A stretch of DNA of 29,663 nt from JBIKVP01 sp044356745 (lineage in GTDB: Bacteria > Pseudomonadota > Alphaproteobacteria > Rhizobiales > Beijerinckiaceae): assembly GCA_044356745.1 (NCBI GenBank), contig JBIKVP010000020.1, positions 1 through 29,663 on the forward strand, read 5' to 3'. Made by a program: the position numbers and the translations under genes. Positions 14,939-23,595 of the stretch are shown piece by piece. Below the pieces are notes generated by a model. That model was not told the DNA's origin. It searched no databases and was given only the letters and a program-made list of their open reading frames with translations. Position 1 is the first letter of the stretch. Every line of letters starts with the position of its first letter.

Positions 14939-16801
14939 ATGGTGTCTCGCGCTCTTCTGGTCTCTGGTGCTTTATCGCTTGTGCTAGCGACTGGTGCTTA
15001 TCACGCAACTCCCTATATTCCTGCTTCACAGGGATCGTGGCTCATTTCATCAGCGCAAGCACAAAGCGCGATGACAATCACCGATGTGAAGGTGGTGTCT
15101 GAGTTCGTTACCTACAGTCTTCCGCGGCTTGAGATAACAGGATCAAGTCTTTCCGAAGCGGATGTAAAGGCACTCTTTGACGGTTCAAAGCTAGGTACAT
15201 TGCATGAAAGACTTGCAAAGTTTTCGGCGCAGGAAATTCGTATTCCTGATTTGATCCTTGATCAGAAGGTTGGAAAAACTATCCAAAAAACGACTTACAA
15301 AGACAGCATTTTGAAAAATGTCATCAACGGTAAGATCAGCTCATTTGTCGCTGGCGGCCTCACATTTACCTCGCAAGAAGCAGACAGCAAAACACTTACA
15401 GGCACAGGTGGCGAGATAACTGCCGATGAGATTGATCTGACCACAATTGCACAGTTGTATGTTAGCACATCGCCAAACACGCTCGGCAATGAGTTTAAAA
15501 AGCTTTATGGCAAATATACTGCAAAAGACTTTGTATTTACGGGCGGAAAAGGCGAAAAAATTACGATTGCACGCATCAATGGCTCTGATTTTAAAGCTAA
15601 AGCCGGCACTATGTCATGGACGGACGCGCTTAAAGAATTTTCAGCTGTCGATGATTTCGATAAACTTACTCCTGAAAAGAAAAAAAGCGTCCTCACAGCA
15701 TTAAGCGATCTGTTCTCTAACATTGATTTGGGCTGGTTTGAAGTTGTTGATCTTGCTGTTAATGACCCCAATGAAGCCAGCAATGCTGTCGTAAAAATTG
15801 GGCGTATGGCTTATGGCTCGCCTCAAAGCCTCAATGATTCAATGCGTGAACTTAGACTTGAGAGTTTGTCGGTTACAGCAAAAGACGGCAATGCAAAAAT
15901 AGGGCTTATCTCTTCAAAAGGCTTTTCCGCACAGTCGACTTTTGATGCGCTTAAAGACGCAGTCCTCAAAGATGATGCAAAATTTGAAAAGGTCAATCCA
16001 CGTAGCCTCATTCCAACTCTTGGCACATTGCGCTTTGAGGGGCTTGAATTTGATGTACCAGATACCAGCGCAAAAAATAAAAAAGGCCAAAAATCATTGG
16101 CGGATGCTGCAACATTGCCAGCTCCAAATATCAAATTTACAGTTAAACAGGCCAGCATAACGGCTGAAAAACCAATCAATGGCATCCCGACGAATATTCA
16201 ATATGCGGTTGATGGCTTTAACATGCCTTTGCCTGAAAACACGAAAGAAGAAGGTCTCAAAGATCTTGTCGAGATGGGTTATCGCCAGCTCGCCCTTTCA
16301 TTCGCCTTCAAAGCGGATTGGTTGGAAAGCTCCAAGGAAGTGCGACTTTCTGAAATGAGCTATCGTGGTGAGCAGATGGGATCATACAATACGCGCTTAA
16401 CCCTTGGAAATATTACGAAGGATGTGTTCAATTTGGATACAGCCGTTGCGACTGTGGCTTTAATGGGAGCCACGGTTAAAACACTCGACATGAATCTTGA
16501 AAATGCAGGTCTTTTCGAAAAACTCATTGAACGAGAAGCGAAAAAGGCAAAGAAAACCAGCGAAGAATTGCGCCGTGAATATGCTGCAACTGCTGCGGTT
16601 GCCATCCCTGCCCTCCTCGGGAATTCAGAAAACGCTCAACGCATTGCCCAAGCCGTTGCCCGTTTCATCGCAAAGCCCAGCAAGCTTATGATTAGTGCAA
16701 CATCTAAAAAGCCTGAAGGGCTGGGTCTCACCGATGTGATGAGCGATTTGACACCGCAAGGCGTTCTTGAGAAAATTGATGTTAAGGCAACTGCCGAGTA
16801 G
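14939..16801 (+). CDS. Exported protein of unknown function (620 residues)
   Basis: No domain recognised with confidence. The N-terminus is a signal peptide or anchor (ALLVSGALSLVLATGAYHATP, with a later Ala-rich SSAQAQSA that could be the cleavage site). The rest is soluble, rich in Lys, Thr and Ser, with alternating beta-like segments (LRFEGLEFDVPD, TVKQASITAEKP, RLSEMSYRGEQMGSY). The C-terminal half includes a charged helix (LIEREAKKAKKTSEELRREY) and an ALLGNSENAQRIAQAVARFI segment. Repeating beta segments recall AsmA- or DUF-type periplasmic proteins of Hyphomicrobiales, but I cannot name the family. The ATG at 14939 follows AAGGA. A terminator at 16871 separates it from the convergent lytic transglycosylase gene. 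Confidence 0.85.
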   Translation: MVSRALLVSGALSLVLATGAYHATPYIPASQGSWLISSAQAQSAMTITDVKVVSEFVTYSLPRLEITGSSLSEADVKALFDGSKLGTLHERLAKFSAQEIRIPDLILDQKVGKTIQKTTYKDSILKNVINGKISSFVAGGLTFTSQEADSKTLTGTGGEITADEIDLTTIAQLYVSTSPNTLGNEFKKLYGKYTAKDFVFTGGKGEKITIARINGSDFKAKAGTMSWTDALKEFSAVDDFDKLTPEKKKSVLTALSDLFSNIDLGWFEVVDLAVNDPNEASNAVVKIGRMAYGSPQSLNDSMRELRLESLSVTAKDGNAKIGLISSKGFSAQSTFDALKDAVLKDDAKFEKVNPRSLIPTLGTLRFEGLEFDVPDTSAKNKKGQKSLADAATLPAPNIKFTVKQASITAEKPINGIPTNIQYAVDGFNMPLPENTKEEGLKDLVEMGYRQLALSFAFKADWLESSKEVRLSEMSYRGEQMGSYNTRLTLGNITKDVFNLDTAVATVALMGATVKTLDMNLENAGLFEKLIEREAKKAKKTSEELRREYAATAAVAIPALLGNSENAQRIAQAVARFIAKPSKLMISATSKKPEGLGLTDVMSDLTPQGVLEKIDVKATAE

Positions 16802-16870
16802 TTTATGCATCCTGAATGGCTCAGGGCTTGCTCAACAATCATTTCGTTGAAGTGATACTCCGCTAAATTC

Positions 16871-16906
16871 AAAATGACGTCTCTTATTTAAGATGACGTC
16901 ATTTTT
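16871..16906. terminator. Bidirectional terminator between convergent genes
   Basis: Perfect 11-bp inverted repeat AAAATGACGTC (16871-16881) and GACGTCATTTT (16895-16905) with a 13-nt loop and T-rich flanks on both strands. It lies between the 620-residue protein gene (plus, ends 16801) and the lytic transglycosylase gene (minus, ends 16913). Confidence 0.85.
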
Positions 16907-16912
16907 ATATTT

Positions 16913-18118
16913 TCACCGACCGCCTCTCAGGGCATCGAGAATCTTACCACCAGCGCGTCCTGAAGATTCTTGACCCAAACGCTGTTGCTCATCTTTAATG
17001 GCAGCACGCGTTTTAGGGCCTATCGCGCCTGTTGGCTCGCCCACATCATAACCACGCGATGTAAGAAGGCGTTGCAATTCACGACGCTCTTCACGCGAGA
17101 GGGGTGGATCATCTGTTGGCCAAGGTGTTGCAAAATCACCACGCCCTTTAAGACGATCGCTTAAATGTGAAATTGCTAGAGCGTAAGAATCAGCGCCATT
17201 ATAGGAAAAAGCCGCATCATAATTGCGGAAAACAAGAAATGCGGGGCCATCTCGTCCAGCAGGCAGTAACAAACCCGCCGAGCCTGATCCACCAAGCGCT
17301 CCCCCGTCAACGCGCGTGATACCGCGTGATGACCAAGCGCTTAAAGGCTCTTTTGATTTACGTCCTGATACGCCAGAATAACCACGCGGCACGCTGACCT
17401 CATAACCCCATGAGGCGCCCGTCACCCATCCCGCTTTTTTCATAAAATTGGCTGTGGAATGAAGTGCGTCCGGAACGGAATCGACGAGATCCCGCCGTCC
17501 ATCACCATCACCATCCACTGCAAGACGTAAATATGTGGATGGCATAAATTGGGTGTGACCAAACGCACCCGCCCATGAACCCATGAGTTTATCTGAACTG
17601 ATATCGCCACGTTGCACAATTTGCATTGTCGCAAACAATTCACCTTTGAAATAATCGCGCCGACGTGGTGCATAGCAGGCTAATGTTGAAAGCGATTGAG
17701 GCAATGCCCACTTACCACGCTGCTTGCCAAAATCAGATTCAACACCCCATACAGCTACAATCGTATGACGATCAACGCCATATTTTGCTTCAGCTTGTGC
17801 GAGTGTACTGCTCCATTGACGCAGCATTGCTTTGCCCTGAGAAACTTTTTCCTCGTCAACCAGTGCGGCTAAATAATCCCATATCGGGGTTTTGAATTCC
17901 GGTTGAGAATTCATCAATTCAATAACCTTCATGTCAGGCTGGACACCTGCCATCATGGCATCAAAGGTTGATCCTGAAATCCCACGTCCAGCCGCTTGTG
18001 ATTTTAAGCCTGAAAGACATGCCGAAAAACTTTCTTGAGCATGAACAGCATTAAGAGGTAAGAGAGCCAGTATCACAAAACACGTGATCTTGATCTTGAT
18101 GCATAAAAAAGTAGGCAT
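16913..18118 (-). CDS. Lytic murein transglycosylase (MltB-like) with peptidoglycan-binding domain
   Basis: Cleaves glycan strands of peptidoglycan in the periplasm, giving 1,6-anhydro-muropeptides. 401 residues. The signal peptide ends about AVHAQ (residue 28). An SLT_2 catalytic domain has the acid Glu in VAVWGVESDFGKQ (Glu127) and the GAFGHTQFMPSTYL motif. A DGDGDGRRDL segment resembles the metal-binding loop near the active site of MltB. A C-terminal PG_binding_1 domain (REERRELQRLLTSRGYDVGEPTG) completes it. There is no lipobox, so it is a soluble form. It lies 40 nt downstream of the DUF2865 gene on the same strand and may be cotranscribed. Confidence 0.93.
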   Translation of the reverse strand: MPTFLCIKIKITCFVILALLPLNAVHAQESFSACLSGLKSQAAGRGISGSTFDAMMAGVQPDMKVIELMNSQPEFKTPIWDYLAALVDEEKVSQGKAMLRQWSSTLAQAEAKYGVDRHTIVAVWGVESDFGKQRGKWALPQSLSTLACYAPRRRDYFKGELFATMQIVQRGDISSDKLMGSWAGAFGHTQFMPSTYLRLAVDGDGDGRRDLVDSVPDALHSTANFMKKAGWVTGASWGYEVSVPRGYSGVSGRKSKEPLSAWSSRGITRVDGGALGGSGSAGLLLPAGRDGPAFLVFRNYDAAFSYNGADSYALAISHLSDRLKGRGDFATPWPTDDPPLSREERRELQRLLTSRGYDVGEPTGAIGPKTRAAIKDEQQRLGQESSGRAGGKILDALRGGR

Positions 18119-18158
18119 GGTGACCTCGTTAAAAAAACTAATAAGCTTAGATTCCCCG

Positions 18159-19460
18159 TTAGTTTACAGGTTGTTGTCCTGTTCCAATCACGCGGACAAC
18201 GCGCTTCTCACCATTTGGTAATGCAACTTCAATTTTGTTACCTGTAGCTTTTGATGCAACCGATTGCGCATCAATGGTTTGAGGGCCTATACCCGACGAT
18301 TCCTGACTTGCTGTTGGTGCGGCGGCTCCCGCTGCTGCTTCCGCAACAGAGGCAGGATCAGCGACGTCGCTCGCTGCATTGGCACTGGGTTCAACGGTAG
18401 CGGTCGCTTCTGGCACAACAGGTTTATTTTTACCTTTTTTGTCCTTCGATTTATCATCAGCTTTTTTGTCTTTGGGTGTAAAACGCGATAATTCTTCCGC
18501 TTTTGCTTCCGTTACAAAAATATCGCCTTTACGCCGATCCAGTAACGCTTCGGCCTGACGTAAAGCCTCCGCCCATGTTTGACCAATTTTACGACATCCA
18601 CAGGCCGGATCAAAATTAGTTTGATACTTTGCGGCATTTGCAAGGTTGCGATAAGGTGTGCCGTCTGATGCAACAGCGTCCTGTATCTCACCAGCTGATG
18701 ACATAAAATACGCTTTTGTCTCTGTGCCTGGACATAACGACTGGCACATCTCATTCGCGCCACGTCTCCCTTCAGGAAGAACACTCACAGGAAAGAAGAA
18801 GCCATCACAGGTGCGAACACACACTGCCCGACCACCACCTAAACGACGATTGCCGAAACCGTCATCATCTTCAGCCTGCATGATCTGACCATCGAGTTCA
18901 GGCATAGGATTAATTTGATTCGGAGAGTTGTATGGGTTGCGGCGCGGATCACTATACTGAGGCACATCTTGAGGCGGTGCATTATTGCCTCCACCAAAAA
19001 GCGCATCAAATAGACCACGAGGCTGTTGGGGGCGCGCTTCAACTGGAGCAACGCGGCACGCACGATCAATCGCAGCAAGGAGTTGCTGACGACGGGCAGG
19101 ATTAACACCGCCATTATCAGCCTGTGCTTCAAGCTGAGATAAATTGGCACGCATCCGTGAAATTTGTGCGTTAATCGCCCCGCATTCAGCCGGTGCAGTG
19201 TTAAAGAGACCACCGCGATCACAGCCTAGCTGACGCGCATAATTGACAGTACGCTGAAGTTCAACGCTTTGACGGGGCGCGGCTGCGCCAAATTGTGCGC
19301 TCTGCCCTCCCCCACTTCCTGCACGATCAAGGGCTGCAAGCTCTGCACGAAACTGATTACACGCCGCAGACTGCGCATGCGCATTATGCCCACTCGTGAT
19401 TAAAAGCACTGCGGCGAAGGATAGTGTAAAGGCAATCAAAAAGCGCATGAAGTGGCTCAT
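18159..19460 (-). CDS. DUF2865 domain exported protein
   Basis: 433 residues, signal peptide to about residue 30 (VLLITSGHNAHAQ). An N-terminal helical part with CNQFRAELAALDRA is followed by a Pro/Asn-rich linker. The conserved cysteine core comes next: CVRTCDGFFFPVS, CQSLCPGTETKAYFMSS and a late ACGCRKIGQTW. This is the DUF2865 arrangement, known mainly from Hyphomicrobiales and of unknown function. The C-terminal tail is low-complexity (Lys-rich, then Ala/Pro/Ser-rich) and ends in a beta-like IEVALPNGEKRVVRVIG. The paired cysteines suggest disulphides in the periplasm. A second in-frame ATG at 19448 is an alternative start. The lytic transglycosylase gene follows, so a cell-envelope role is plausible. 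Confidence 0.9.
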   Translation of the reverse strand: MSHFMRFLIAFTLSFAAVLLITSGHNAHAQSAACNQFRAELAALDRAGSGGGQSAQFGAAAPRQSVELQRTVNYARQLGCDRGGLFNTAPAECGAINAQISRMRANLSQLEAQADNGGVNPARRQQLLAAIDRACRVAPVEARPQQPRGLFDALFGGGNNAPPQDVPQYSDPRRNPYNSPNQINPMPELDGQIMQAEDDDGFGNRRLGGGRAVCVRTCDGFFFPVSVLPEGRRGANEMCQSLCPGTETKAYFMSSAGEIQDAVASDGTPYRNLANAAKYQTNFDPACGCRKIGQTWAEALRQAEALLDRRKGDIFVTEAKAEELSRFTPKDKKADDKSKDKKGKNKPVVPEATATVEPSANAASDVADPASVAEAAAGAAAPTASQESSGIGPQTIDAQSVASKATGNKIEVALPNGEKRVVRVIGTGQQPVN

Positions 19461-19529
19461 ATTTGCGACGCAATAATTACTCTTCTAAGCATTTGGCACA
19501 ACTCTGGCAAGAAGAGTGTGATCATATTT

Positions 19530-20462
19530 CTAACTCAACTCTTTCACACGGCGTGCAATCTCTTTCATATCACGCCATGCTAGGCGCTTTTGTAAAGGTT
19601 GTCGCAAGAGATAAGCAGGGTGAAGGGTCGCTATTGTAGGAATATCACGTGGTTCTGATTGAATTTGACGCCATTGTCCACGTGTTTTAAGAATGCCCTC
19701 TGTTGTTTTGAGCAATGTCTGCGCCGCAATTCCCCCTAAACAAACAATAATATCAGGATTGATCAGCGCGATGTGTCGATCAATAAAGGGTTTGCATATC
19801 GCAATTTCATGCGTTGAAGGGGGGCGATTCCCCGGCGGACGCCATGGAATAACATTCGAAATATAAACAAATGTACGATCAAGCCCTATGGCAGCAAGCA
19901 TCTTATCAAGAAGCTGTCCTGAACGCCCCACAAAGGGCACCCCTTGTCGATCTTCATCTGCACCCGGCGCTTCTCCTATAAACATAACGCGTGCTTGAGG
20001 ATTACCGTCAGCAAAAACGAGATTATTTGCGGTTAGACGCAAAGCACAGCCTTCAAAAGTGGCCATAACATCCCGCAGTTCTGCGAGTGTTTGCGCTTGT
20101 GTTGCCCGTGCATGAGCGATTATCATGGCTTCATCAGTCGCTAAAGACGCGTGCACAGCATTTTGCGCGCTTGAGACAGGCTTGTCTTTCTCTAGTCGTT
20201 GTAAAGGCGATGTTTTGGGTGGATTATTGCGTGACAACGCGATTGTGTCGGTTTCAGCACGCGCTTGAATCGATGGCTCACGCTCGAGACCATGCTCCTC
20301 CTCAAAACGATTACGCGGTTCATCTTGCAAAGGCGTATTGACCCCGCTTTCAGAATAAAACGACAAAAGAGCGCCATAATCATCATAAAATATAGCGTTC
20401 TCGTGCGCTTGAACGTCACGTGATGGAGAGGATTGATTGCGGTCTGTTTCCTGAAAACTCAT
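19530..20462 (-). CDS. Uracil-DNA glycosylase, family 4-like
   Basis: Removes uracil from DNA. 310 residues: a variable N-terminal half (to about 130), then the glycosylase domain. Motifs are GEAPGADEDRQGVPFVGRSG (family 4 active-site loop), SNVIPWRPPGNR, and HPAYLLR. The protein has only three cysteines (in FEGCALR, ICKPF and VCLGG). Aligned by eye with thermophile family-4 enzymes, the first of the four Fe-S ligands (three residues before the GC) is Phe. From memory other rhizobial homologues share this. The ATG at 20462 has no Shine-Dalgarno; an extended -10 (TGATATAAG) ends 7 nt before it, suggesting a leaderless mRNA. Divergent from the ETF-QO gene. Confidence 0.92.
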   Translation of the reverse strand: MSFQETDRNQSSPSRDVQAHENAIFYDDYGALLSFYSESGVNTPLQDEPRNRFEEEHGLEREPSIQARAETDTIALSRNNPPKTSPLQRLEKDKPVSSAQNAVHASLATDEAMIIAHARATQAQTLAELRDVMATFEGCALRLTANNLVFADGNPQARVMFIGEAPGADEDRQGVPFVGRSGQLLDKMLAAIGLDRTFVYISNVIPWRPPGNRPPSTHEIAICKPFIDRHIALINPDIIVCLGGIAAQTLLKTTEGILKTRGQWRQIQSEPRDIPTIATLHPAYLLRQPLQKRLAWRDMKEIARRVKELS

Positions 20463-20474
20463 AAACTGACTTAT

Positions 20475-20504
20475 ATCAGGTTTTATGGTGAAATCGAACC
20501 TGAT
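20475..20504. promoter_or_regulatory. Inverted repeat between the divergent glycosylase and ETF-QO genes
   Basis: ATCAGGTT (20475-20482) and AACCTGAT (20497-20504) are perfect 8-bp arms with a 14-nt spacer, so centres are 22 bp apart (two helical turns). It overlaps the -10 candidate of the glycosylase gene. A dimeric regulator site is likely; the regulator is unknown. Confidence 0.5.
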
Positions 20505-20532
20505 TCGACATCATTTTTGCTAGGAGCCACAT

Positions 20533-22221
20533 ATGTCAGATAATCCGCGTTTAACGCCCCGTGAGCGGATGGATTATGATGTGGTGATTATTGGCGCCGG
20601 CCCTGCTGGGCTTACAACTGCGATTGCGCTCAAACAAAAAGCGTTAGAGCATCAATCAGATGTGAGTGTTGTTGTTCTTGAAAAAGGCGCTGAGGTTGGC
20701 GCACATATTTTATCAGGAGCTGTTATCGACCCCAGTGGGCTTGATCAGCTTGTACCGTACTGGCGCAACGATCCAGATTGTCCGCTTAAAACGCCCGTCA
20801 CAGAAGATCGGTTTTATGCTTTAGGGCCAGCAGGTGCTGTGCGTCTACCCAATATGATGATGCCGAAACTCATGAATAATCATGGTTGTTTTGTTGGCTC
20901 ACTTGGCGATGTCAGCCGTTATCTTGCACGGACTGCTGAAAGTCTCGGTGTTGAAATCTATCCTGGATTTGCCGCCGCCGAAGTGCTTTATGGTGATCAA
21001 GGGGAAGTTGTAGGCGTTGCCACCGGCGATATGGGAGTTGAACGCGATGGAAAACCCTCATCAGCCTTCACGCGCGGCATGGAACTTCATGGACGCTATG
21101 TGATTTTTGCTGAAGGGGCACATGGTTCCCTGACCAAACAAATCATAAAACGTTTCAAGTTGAATGAGTATAGTGAGCCACAAAAATATGGCATAGGTTT
21201 TAAAGAGTTATGGCGCATTCCTCAATCGAAACATAAAGCTGGATACATTCAGCATAGCTTCGGCTGGCCTCTCAATAACACAACCGGTGGGGGATCATTT
21301 CTTTATCATTATGGCGAAGATATTGTTTCAGTTGGGTTTGTCGTTCATCTCAATTATGACAATCCGACACTCTCGCCATTTGATGAATTTCAACGGTTTA
21401 AAACGCATCCGTTAATTCGCGAGATGTTGGACGGCGGCACACGCTTGTCATATGGTGCGCGTGCGATCACTGAGGGCGGATACCAGTCCGTGCCTCGCCT
21501 GAGTTTTGCTGGTGGCGCGTTGGTTGGGTGTGCGGCTGGATTTGTTAATGTGCCTCGTATTAAAGGCTCACACAATGCGGTGATGTCTGGTATTTTGTGT
21601 GCGCAACACTTGTTTGACGCGCTCAAAAGTGGGCGGCGCGGTGACGAGCTGACGGATTATAATAACTGCTGGCGAGAGTCTGCGATCGGGCGCGATCTTT
21701 ATCCTGTTCGGAATGTGAAACCACTCTGGTCACGTTTTGGCACTGCACTTGGTGTAACCCTCGGCGGACTTGATATGTGGTTGCAGGAGAAGCTTAAAAT
21801 TTCACTTTTCGGTACGCTCAAGCACGGCAAAGCGGATCATGAAACGTTGAAGCCTCTCACTGAAGTGCGCGCTCTGACTTATCCAAAGCCCGATGGTATC
21901 GTCAGTTTTGATAAGCTATCCTCTGTTTTTATCTCTGGGACAAATCACGCAGAGAACCAACCTTGCCACCTTGTGCTCACTGATCCCACAATACCCATTA
22001 GAGATAACCTGCCAAATTATGGCGAACCAGCGCGCCTTTATTGTCCTGCAGGTGTTTATGAAGTGGTATATGACGATGAGGCCGCAAAAACGCATCCGCG
22101 CTTTGTTATTAATGCGCAAAACTGTGTTCACTGTAAAACGTGTGATATTAAAGACCCTGCACAAAATATTACGTGGGTCGTGCCTGAAGGTGGTGGCGGC
22201 CCCATGTATTCGGGGACTTGA
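20533..22221 (+). CDS. Electron transfer flavoprotein-ubiquinone oxidoreductase
   Basis: Passes electrons from reduced ETF (fed by acyl-CoA and amine dehydrogenases) to ubiquinone at the inner membrane. 562 residues. The FAD-binding motif is at the N-terminus (DYDVVIIGAGPAGLTTAIAL), with GAEVGAHILSGAVIDP following. The quinone/membrane-facing middle includes GIGFKELWRIP and GGGSFLYHYGEDIVSVGFVV. A C-terminal [4Fe-4S] ferredoxin-like domain carries CPAGVYE and NCVHCKTCDIKDPAQNI, so all cluster cysteines are present. It ends with the typical EGGGGPMYSGT. The ATG at 20533 follows AGGAG by 6 nt. Length is full. No ETF subunit genes are in the window. Confidence 0.97.
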   Translation: MSDNPRLTPRERMDYDVVIIGAGPAGLTTAIALKQKALEHQSDVSVVVLEKGAEVGAHILSGAVIDPSGLDQLVPYWRNDPDCPLKTPVTEDRFYALGPAGAVRLPNMMMPKLMNNHGCFVGSLGDVSRYLARTAESLGVEIYPGFAAAEVLYGDQGEVVGVATGDMGVERDGKPSSAFTRGMELHGRYVIFAEGAHGSLTKQIIKRFKLNEYSEPQKYGIGFKELWRIPQSKHKAGYIQHSFGWPLNNTTGGGSFLYHYGEDIVSVGFVVHLNYDNPTLSPFDEFQRFKTHPLIREMLDGGTRLSYGARAITEGGYQSVPRLSFAGGALVGCAAGFVNVPRIKGSHNAVMSGILCAQHLFDALKSGRRGDELTDYNNCWRESAIGRDLYPVRNVKPLWSRFGTALGVTLGGLDMWLQEKLKISLFGTLKHGKADHETLKPLTEVRALTYPKPDGIVSFDKLSSVFISGTNHAENQPCHLVLTDPTIPIRDNLPNYGEPARLYCPAGVYEVVYDDEAAKTHPRFVINAQNCVHCKTCDIKDPAQNITWVVPEGGGGPMYSGT

Positions 22222-22229
22222 GTTCAAAC

Positions 22230-22889
22230 CTAATCAAACATTGAGCTAATGCCAAAATTATTGCTGAAGTCAGCGCCATAATTTTTGAGTGATGGATATT
22301 CTTGAGGATTAAAATCATTGCCATAAGACTCTTGCGATAAATCATAATCATTAGCTTCTTGGTTATTTTTATTTTGTCTGTCTTTTCCCCCATTGTTTTG
22401 GGGTGGCAGTAATTGATTGTTGTTGGATTTATCATTCAATGATGGCTGATCATCTTTAGACATGTACTGATCTAAATATCCATCTTTATTCATTTTGCCA
22501 TCGTCAGGGCGATAACCTGCATCATAAATTTCTTGTTTAAAGCCTTTTAACATGTCGATTTCGCTATAAAGGCTTTCCAATATAATCATGTTAGTCTGTT
22601 TATCGCCGATGCCTTTTGTCACGGCTTGTTCCCAAAGGGGAATGTCTTTAACGAGATAATCTTTGTAGAAGTGATCAATAAATCCAACCAATTTATCATT
22701 TTTGGCGCTGTTGAGTGTTTTATTGTTGTCTTTGCCCGATATACGATCGTTGAGTTCCGTTGTTACAAGTGCAATGGCTTGTTGCGCCTCACTAAAGCGA
22801 CCGGCAAGCAAACTGTAATCTTCCATTGTCTCAACAGATTTGAGAGACGCTGCACTATTTGTTTTATTATCTGACTCACTGATTGGCAT
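22230..22889 (-). CDS. Hypothetical Asn/Asp/Gln-rich protein (219 residues)
   Basis: Not recognised. The N-terminal 120 residues look helical (SLLAGRFSEAQQAIALVTTEL, NMIILESLYSEIDMLKGFKQ). The last 90 are hydrophilic and disordered-looking, very rich in Asn, Gln, Asp and Ser, ending GISSMFD. The segment MNKDGYLDQY resembles an EF-hand loop (N-x-D-G-x-L-D), but first and last ligand positions are wrong. No signal peptide, membrane helix or cysteine. The stop lies 8 nt from the convergent ETF-QO stop. Composition differs from its neighbours and suggests a lineage-specific gene. The frame is long enough to be real. Start ATG at 22889; ribosome site weak. Confidence 0.65.
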   Translation of the reverse strand: MPISESDNKTNSAASLKSVETMEDYSLLAGRFSEAQQAIALVTTELNDRISGKDNNKTLNSAKNDKLVGFIDHFYKDYLVKDIPLWEQAVTKGIGDKQTNMIILESLYSEIDMLKGFKQEIYDAGYRPDDGKMNKDGYLDQYMSKDDQPSLNDKSNNNQLLPPQNNGGKDRQNKNNQEANDYDLSQESYGNDFNPQEYPSLKNYGADFSNNFGISSMFD

Positions 22890-22947
22890 AGTAAGCTCGC
22901 ACGATTATGACGTTACAGAGTTATTGTACGAGAGCTTATCACACCGC

Positions 22948-22995
22948 AAAAAAAGGAAAAATTTAACCGCTTGTTAATTTTAAATTAAACGGTTA
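22948..22995 (-). terminator. Probable terminator overlapping the end of the HD-domain gene
   Basis: On the minus strand TAACCG (22995-22990) pairs with CGGTTA (22969-22964), with an inner TTTAATTT/AAAATTAA pairing, followed by a T-rich run. It includes the stop codon at 22980. Confidence 0.5.
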
Positions 22996-23594
22996 ATGGC
23001 TTTAAAGGCATCCATAAAAACTTGTTTAGCCTCATTTGCCTGCACTGGCTCAAGATAGCTCAGTGTTGCTTTCGATAACGGCAATGGTGAGCCAAAAAAC
23101 TTCTCAGCCTCTTCTTTTTGAAATCCAGCTAGATGTATGGCTTCAAGGTAGGCAGCCGCACGATCAGCCTTTTTTGTCAAACGCGATAATGCGGGAGAAG
23201 GTTTTGCAGGCAAACCAAATCGAATGTGAATGGCCTCAAGCAAACGGTTCTCAATCGTTTTATATGTTTCACCAACGGCGGCTTTAAAGGGTGAAATAAT
23301 ATCACCAATGACATACTCAGGCGCATCATGAAGCAGGACAATAAGGCGCGATTGTGCGTCAAGGTCAGGCTGGATGTGACACGCAATGTGTTCAACAAGC
23401 ACGCTATGCTGTGCAACAGAAAAAATATGCGCACCCTTGGTTTGACCATTCCACCGCGCCATTCGTGAGAGACCATGCGCAATATCTTCAATCTCAACAT
23501 CCAGCGGTGATGGATTAAGCAGATCAAGTCTGCGCCCTGATAACATTCTCTGCCATGCCCGTGGCTCAAGCGCTGATGATTTTACGCGCGGCAT
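22980..23594 (-). CDS. HD-domain phosphohydrolase (YfbR-like)
   Basis: 204 residues with the metal-binding HD pattern: His in VAQHSVLVEHI, the HD pair in VLLHDAPEYVIGDI, and Asp in KKADRAAAYLEAIHL. YfbR relatives are 5'-deoxynucleotidases acting on dNMPs; other members act on different phosphates, so the substrate is uncertain. The start begins 1 nt after the tag stop, and its ribosome site (AGGTGA) lies inside the end of tag. The two are therefore very likely translated together. A DNA-repair/nucleotide-pool link with tag and uvrB is plausible. Confidence 0.92.
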   Translation of the reverse strand: MPRVKSSALEPRAWQRMLSGRRLDLLNPSPLDVEIEDIAHGLSRMARWNGQTKGAHIFSVAQHSVLVEHIACHIQPDLDAQSRLIVLLHDAPEYVIGDIISPFKAAVGETYKTIENRLLEAIHIRFGLPAKPSPALSRLTKKADRAAAYLEAIHLAGFQKEEAEKFFGSPLPLSKATLSYLEPVQANEAKQVFMDAFKAINRLI

Positions 23595-23595
23595 A

